From the NCBI GenBank assembly GCA_905205975.1, contig CAJLFQ010000089.1:1-7989 (forward strand): DNA of 7,989 bases. Direction: 5' to 3'. This DNA is from an uncultured Eubacteriales bacterium (GTDB taxonomy: Bacteria; Bacillota; Clostridia; Oscillospirales; QAMX01). The translations under genes were made by a program, and so were the position numbers. Under the pieces are notes generated by a model. It was not told where the DNA came from. It searched no databases and worked only from the letters and a program-made list of their open reading frames with translations. Positions 5,053 to 7,989 of this stretch are shown one piece after another (position 1 is the first letter of the stretch; the number at the start of each line of letters is the position of its first letter).

Positions 5053-7689
5053 TTATTTCAGCATGTTGCGCGCCGTATCTTCTGCGGCGGCAAGCGCCTT
5101 GTCCAGCATGGAGAGATCTTTGCCGCCGGCAGTGGCGCTGTCAGGACGGCCGCCGCCGTTGCCGCCGGTCATCTGCGCAACCGCGCGAACCAAATTGCCT
5201 GCGTGCAGACCAGCCGCCGTCGCAGCTTTGGTGCAGAATGCCGCAAAGCTCAGTTTCTCGCCGGAGACAACGGAGAAGAGAACGGCCAGCGGTTCCGTAC
5301 GGGTCTTGATATCATCGCCGATCTTGCGGACGGTGTCCAGCGTCGTATCGTTCAGCGAAACAACGGCGAATTTGACGCCGCCAAGGTCGGTGCTCGCGGC
5401 AAGCGCTGTGTCGACGGAGGCCTTCACGGCGAAAACCGCCAGACGTTCCGCCTCTTTCTGCGCAGCAGACAGCTCAGCCGTCAGCTGAGAAGCGCGGCGC
5501 ACGATGTCGTGCGGCGTCGTTTTCATCGCAGCGGAGGCGTCGGCAATCGTCTGCTTCAGCGAATCCGCCAGCGCCAGAACGCCCAAACCTGTGACCGCTT
5601 CAATGCGGCGGACGCCAGCGGCGACGCTGCTTTCACTGGTGATGCGGAAAAGACCGGCACAAGCCGTGTTGGTCAGATGCGTACCGCCGCAGAGTTCCGT
5701 GGAGCAGTCGCCCATTTTGACGACACGGACGACGTCGCCGTATTTTTCGCCGAACAGCGCGGTGGCGCCTGCGGCTTTGGCGTCGTCGATCTTCATCTCA
5801 GTCGTCGAAATCGGCAGACCGGCGAGAATCCACTCATTGACGCGTTTTTCAACGGCGGCGATATCTTCCGGCGTCATGGCGGAGAAATGCGTGAAGTCGA
5901 AGCGGAGCATATCCGGCTCGACAAGAGAACCGGCCTGCGCGACATGCGTGCCGAGGCGTTCGCGCAGCGCAGCCTGCAGCAGGTGCGTCGAGGAGTGCGC
6001 ACGGCGGAGCGCACTGCGGCGATCCAGATCGATCTGCGCCGTAACGGCGTCGGAAACCGAAAACTCACCGGAAACAACGGTGCCGCTGTGCAGCCATTTG
6101 CCGTCCGGCGTCTTTTTGACGTCTGTCACATGGAATTCCGCACCGTTTGCAGAGCGAATGACACCGGTGTCGCCGACCTGACCGCCGCTTTCCGCATAGA
6201 AGGGCGATTCGCTGAGCAGCATCATGCATTCCGTCCCGGCAAGCACTGTACCGCGTGCTTCGCCATCCACAAACAGGTGCGTGATGGTGGTGTCGACGGC
6301 ATTCTGGTCGTATCCGACGAACTTCGTCGGCGCTTCAACGGCGCCCAAGCCGGAACCGGCCCATGCGAAGTCACCGGCCGCCGCCGTCGCAGCACGGGCA
6401 CGCGTCCGCTGTTCCTCCATGCAGGCGTCAAATTCCGCACGGTCGAGGGTCAGACCCTGTTCGTTCAGCAGTTCCAGCGTCAGATCAACCGGGAAGCCGA
6501 ACGTGTCATACAGTTTGAAGGCGTCGGCGCCGGAAAGTTCTGTCTTGCCGGCGGCGTGCAGCGCTTCAACCATGTCGTTCAGAATGCCAAGACCAGTGTC
6601 GATCGTCTGGGCGAAGCGTTCTTCTTCCATCTTAATGACACGGATGATATAATCTTCTTTTTCTTTCAGTTCCGGATAGGCAGGTGCGCTTTCGTGAATC
6701 ACCGTCTTGGCCACTTCATACAGGAAGGGCTTCTGGATGCCGAGCAGACGGCCGTGACGGGCGGCGCGGCGCAGCAGACGGCGCAGGACATAGCCGCGGC
6801 CTTCGTTGCTGGGCAGGACGCCGTCGCAGACGAGCATGGTCGTGGAACGAACGTGGTCGGTGATGACGCGGAGCGAGACGTCCGTCTTTTCGTCGGTCTG
6901 ATAATCTTTTCCGGCGATGCTGATGATGTGGCGCATGACGTTGCGGACGGTATCCACTTCAAACAGGTTGTTTACGCCCTGCATGATGCAGGCGAGACGC
7001 TCAAGCCCCATGCCGGTATCGATGTTTTTCTGCGGGAGCGGGGTATAATTGCCGTTGCCGTCGTTGTTGAACTGCGTGAAGACCAGGTTCCAGAATTCAA
7101 CATAACGGTCGCAGTCGCAGCCGACTTTGCAGTCCGGCTTGCCGCAGCCATATGCTTCGCCGCGGTCGAAGTAGATCTCCGAGCAGGGGCCGCAGGGACC
7201 GGAGCCGATTTCCCAGAAGTTGTCTTCCTTGCCGAAACGGACCATGTGCGACGGAGCGACGCCGACCTCTTTGGTCCAGATGTCGTATGCTTCATCGTCG
7301 TCCAGATAAACGGAGACGAACAGACGCTCCGGCGGAAGCTCCATGACCTGCGTGCAGAATTCCCATGCCCAGTTGCAGGCTTCGCGCTTGAAATAGTCAC
7401 CGAAGGAGAAATTGCCGAGCATTTCAAAGAACGTGCCGTGACGCGCCGTTTTGCCGACGCGTTCAATGTCCGGCGTGCGGATGCATTTCTGGCACGTCGT
7501 CACACGGCGGCGCGGCGGAATCTGCTCGCCGGAGAACCACGGCTTCATCGGCGCCATACCGGCGTTGATCAGAAGCAGCGATTTTTCATTCTGCGGAATC
7601 AGAGAAAAGCTTGGCAGCCGCAGATGCCCTTTGCTCTCAAAAAAGGAGAGATAGGCTTCACGGATTTCGTTCAAACCCATTTTTTTCAT
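5053..7689 (-). CDS. alaS: Alanine--tRNA ligase (AlaRS)
   Basis: The 878-aa protein charges tRNA-Ala with alanine in the cytoplasm and clears mischarged Ser or Gly. The class II catalytic domain carries RTPDIERVGKTARHGTFFEM (residues 71-90, motif 2 region) and GMGLERLACI (226-235, motif 3). A Cys-rich insert, CGKPDCKVGCDC (182-193), precedes EFWNLVF. The editing domain has HSSTH (565-569) and CGGTH (667-671), providing the zinc ligands His 565, His 569, Cys 667 and His 671. The C-terminal DHHA1-type domain ends with GGNGGGRPDSATAGG (842-856). Length matches bacterial AlaRS. I chose ATG 7689 because AGGAG (7702-7698) lies eight bases upstream and the protein then begins MKKMGLNEIREAYLSFFESKGH. 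The frame stays open to 7824, but that stretch is the T-box leader. Expression is controlled by that leader. The stop is TAA. Confidence 0.98.
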   Translation of the reverse strand: MKKMGLNEIREAYLSFFESKGHLRLPSFSLIPQNEKSLLLINAGMAPMKPWFSGEQIPPRRRVTTCQKCIRTPDIERVGKTARHGTFFEMLGNFSFGDYFKREACNWAWEFCTQVMELPPERLFVSVYLDDDEAYDIWTKEVGVAPSHMVRFGKEDNFWEIGSGPCGPCSEIYFDRGEAYGCGKPDCKVGCDCDRYVEFWNLVFTQFNNDGNGNYTPLPQKNIDTGMGLERLACIMQGVNNLFEVDTVRNVMRHIISIAGKDYQTDEKTDVSLRVITDHVRSTTMLVCDGVLPSNEGRGYVLRRLLRRAARHGRLLGIQKPFLYEVAKTVIHESAPAYPELKEKEDYIIRVIKMEEERFAQTIDTGLGILNDMVEALHAAGKTELSGADAFKLYDTFGFPVDLTLELLNEQGLTLDRAEFDACMEEQRTRARAATAAAGDFAWAGSGLGAVEAPTKFVGYDQNAVDTTITHLFVDGEARGTVLAGTECMMLLSESPFYAESGGQVGDTGVIRSANGAEFHVTDVKKTPDGKWLHSGTVVSGEFSVSDAVTAQIDLDRRSALRRAHSSTHLLQAALRERLGTHVAQAGSLVEPDMLRFDFTHFSAMTPEDIAAVEKRVNEWILAGLPISTTEMKIDDAKAAGATALFGEKYGDVVRVVKMGDCSTELCGGTHLTNTACAGLFRITSESSVAAGVRRIEAVTGLGVLALADSLKQTIADASAAMKTTPHDIVRRASQLTAELSAAQKEAERLAVFAVKASVDTALAASTDLGGVKFAVVSLNDTTLDTVRKIGDDIKTRTEPLAVLFSVVSGEKLSFAAFCTKAATAAGLHAGNLVRAVAQMTGGNGGGRPDSATAGGKDLSMLDKALAAAEDTARNMLK

Positions 7690-7710
7690 GATGACAACTC
7701 CTAAATCAGT

Positions 7711-7754
7711 AAAATAAAAACGGCTTCCACCCCTCTTGACAGGGGCGAAAACCG
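7711..7754 (-). terminator. T-box-controlled terminator before alaS
   Basis: On the minus strand CGGTTTTCGCCCCT pairs with AGGGGTGGAAGCCG, followed by TTTTTATTTT. It overlaps the 3' edge of the T-box core, so forming the antiterminator with uncharged tRNA-Ala excludes it. The alaS ribosome site begins nine bases after the T-tract. Confidence 0.88.
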
Positions 7755-7930
7755 CGGTACCACCCTGATTATGGCGTAAAAGCCACATCTCAAAAGCCGG
7801 ATAACGGCGGCAAAACCGCAGCATTCATCATGCTGATGCTCCGGGATGGCGTCCGAAACCGGGCAACTCCTGCTCTTGCACCAAACGAGCGGGTCTCTGA
7901 AAAATGCCGGAACCGGTTTGTCCCATCAAA
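7711..7930 (-). promoter_or_regulatory. T-box riboswitch leader of alaS (alanine specifier GCC)
   Basis: The leader senses uncharged tRNA-Ala and lets transcription continue into alaS. The T-box core AGGGTGGTACCGCG is intact at 7766-7753. Its UGGU can pair with the ACCA end of a tRNA having discriminator A, as tRNA-Ala does. At the base of Stem I, GATGGGA (7927-7921) can pair with TCCCGGAGCATC (7846-7835). AAACCGG (7919-7913) pairs with CCGGTTT (7862-7856), and the distal loop is GCTC-GTTTGGTGCAA-GAGC (7890-7873). The unpaired 3' side of the specifier loop reads GGAC-GCC-A, so the specifier is GCC (7850-7848), an alanine codon followed by the usual purine. The promoter is not clear before the window ends. 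Confidence 0.92.
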
Positions 7931-7989
7931 GCGGAAACAGAGCCGGCCAAACAAAAACGCCGGAACAAGCCCTGAACCAATATCAGTAT

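Noticed and set aside
5203..7704. 833-codon open frame on the plus strand, antisense to nearly all of alaS
   Set aside because: It is Arg/Ala-rich without recognisable domains, mirrors the codon bias of alaS, and has no ribosome site of note. It is an antisense shadow of a GC-rich gene.
7690..7824. Longer alaS start within the upstream open frame
   Set aside because: The region is the T-box core and terminator, and ATG 7689 has a well-spaced AGGAG.

Overview
The window looks like chromosomal core DNA from a moderately GC-rich Clostridia (Firmicutes) bacterium, probably an Oscillospirales/Ruminococcaceae-type gut anaerobe. The pointers are a T-box leader in front of alaS, an IreB-family (UPF0297) gene, strong AGGAG-type ribosome binding sites, tRNA genes with encoded CCA ends, and a HIT gene in the alaS region. 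The lineage is inferred from gene content and style, not from a database match.

Layout, right to left on the minus strand: a T-box riboswitch with an alanine GCC specifier (about 7711-7930) controls alaS (5053-7689, 878 aa), which ends at a strong hairpin. A 731-aa aconitase-superfamily hydratase follows (2728-4923), then 50 bases later a HIT-family protein (2318-2677). Next comes a membrane-anchored metallophosphoesterase (996-2234) whose frame is cut by an in-frame TGA. On the plus strand, a strong promoter (374-402) drives five tRNA genes, Gly(UCC), Arg(UCU), His(GUG), Gln(UUG) and Lys(UUU), ending at a perfect rho-independent terminator directly after tRNA-Lys (1061-1100). Divergent from that operon, at the left edge, is the 5' part of an ireB-like gene (1-180, minus), also cut by an in-frame TGA.

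The alaS and ireB genes are neighbours in many Firmicutes (alaS-ireB-ruvX-DUF1292). Here the hydratase, HIT, phosphoesterase and tRNA genes lie between them. There is no obvious single pathway: the common themes are tRNA supply and charging (alaS plus the tRNAs), with metabolic and housekeeping enzymes alongside.

The main point of interest is the pair of in-frame TGA codons. Each sits where the family has an aromatic residue, each is followed by continued family-like sequence, and no frameshift is needed in either gene. The phosphoesterase also lacks a stop at its expected end and reads antisense through the tRNA terminator into tRNA-Lys. Possible explanations are gene decay, sequencing error, or UGA decoding as Trp. 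The hydratase ends at a TGA that must act as a stop, and 17 TGG codons serve Trp elsewhere, so wholesale reassignment is not favoured.
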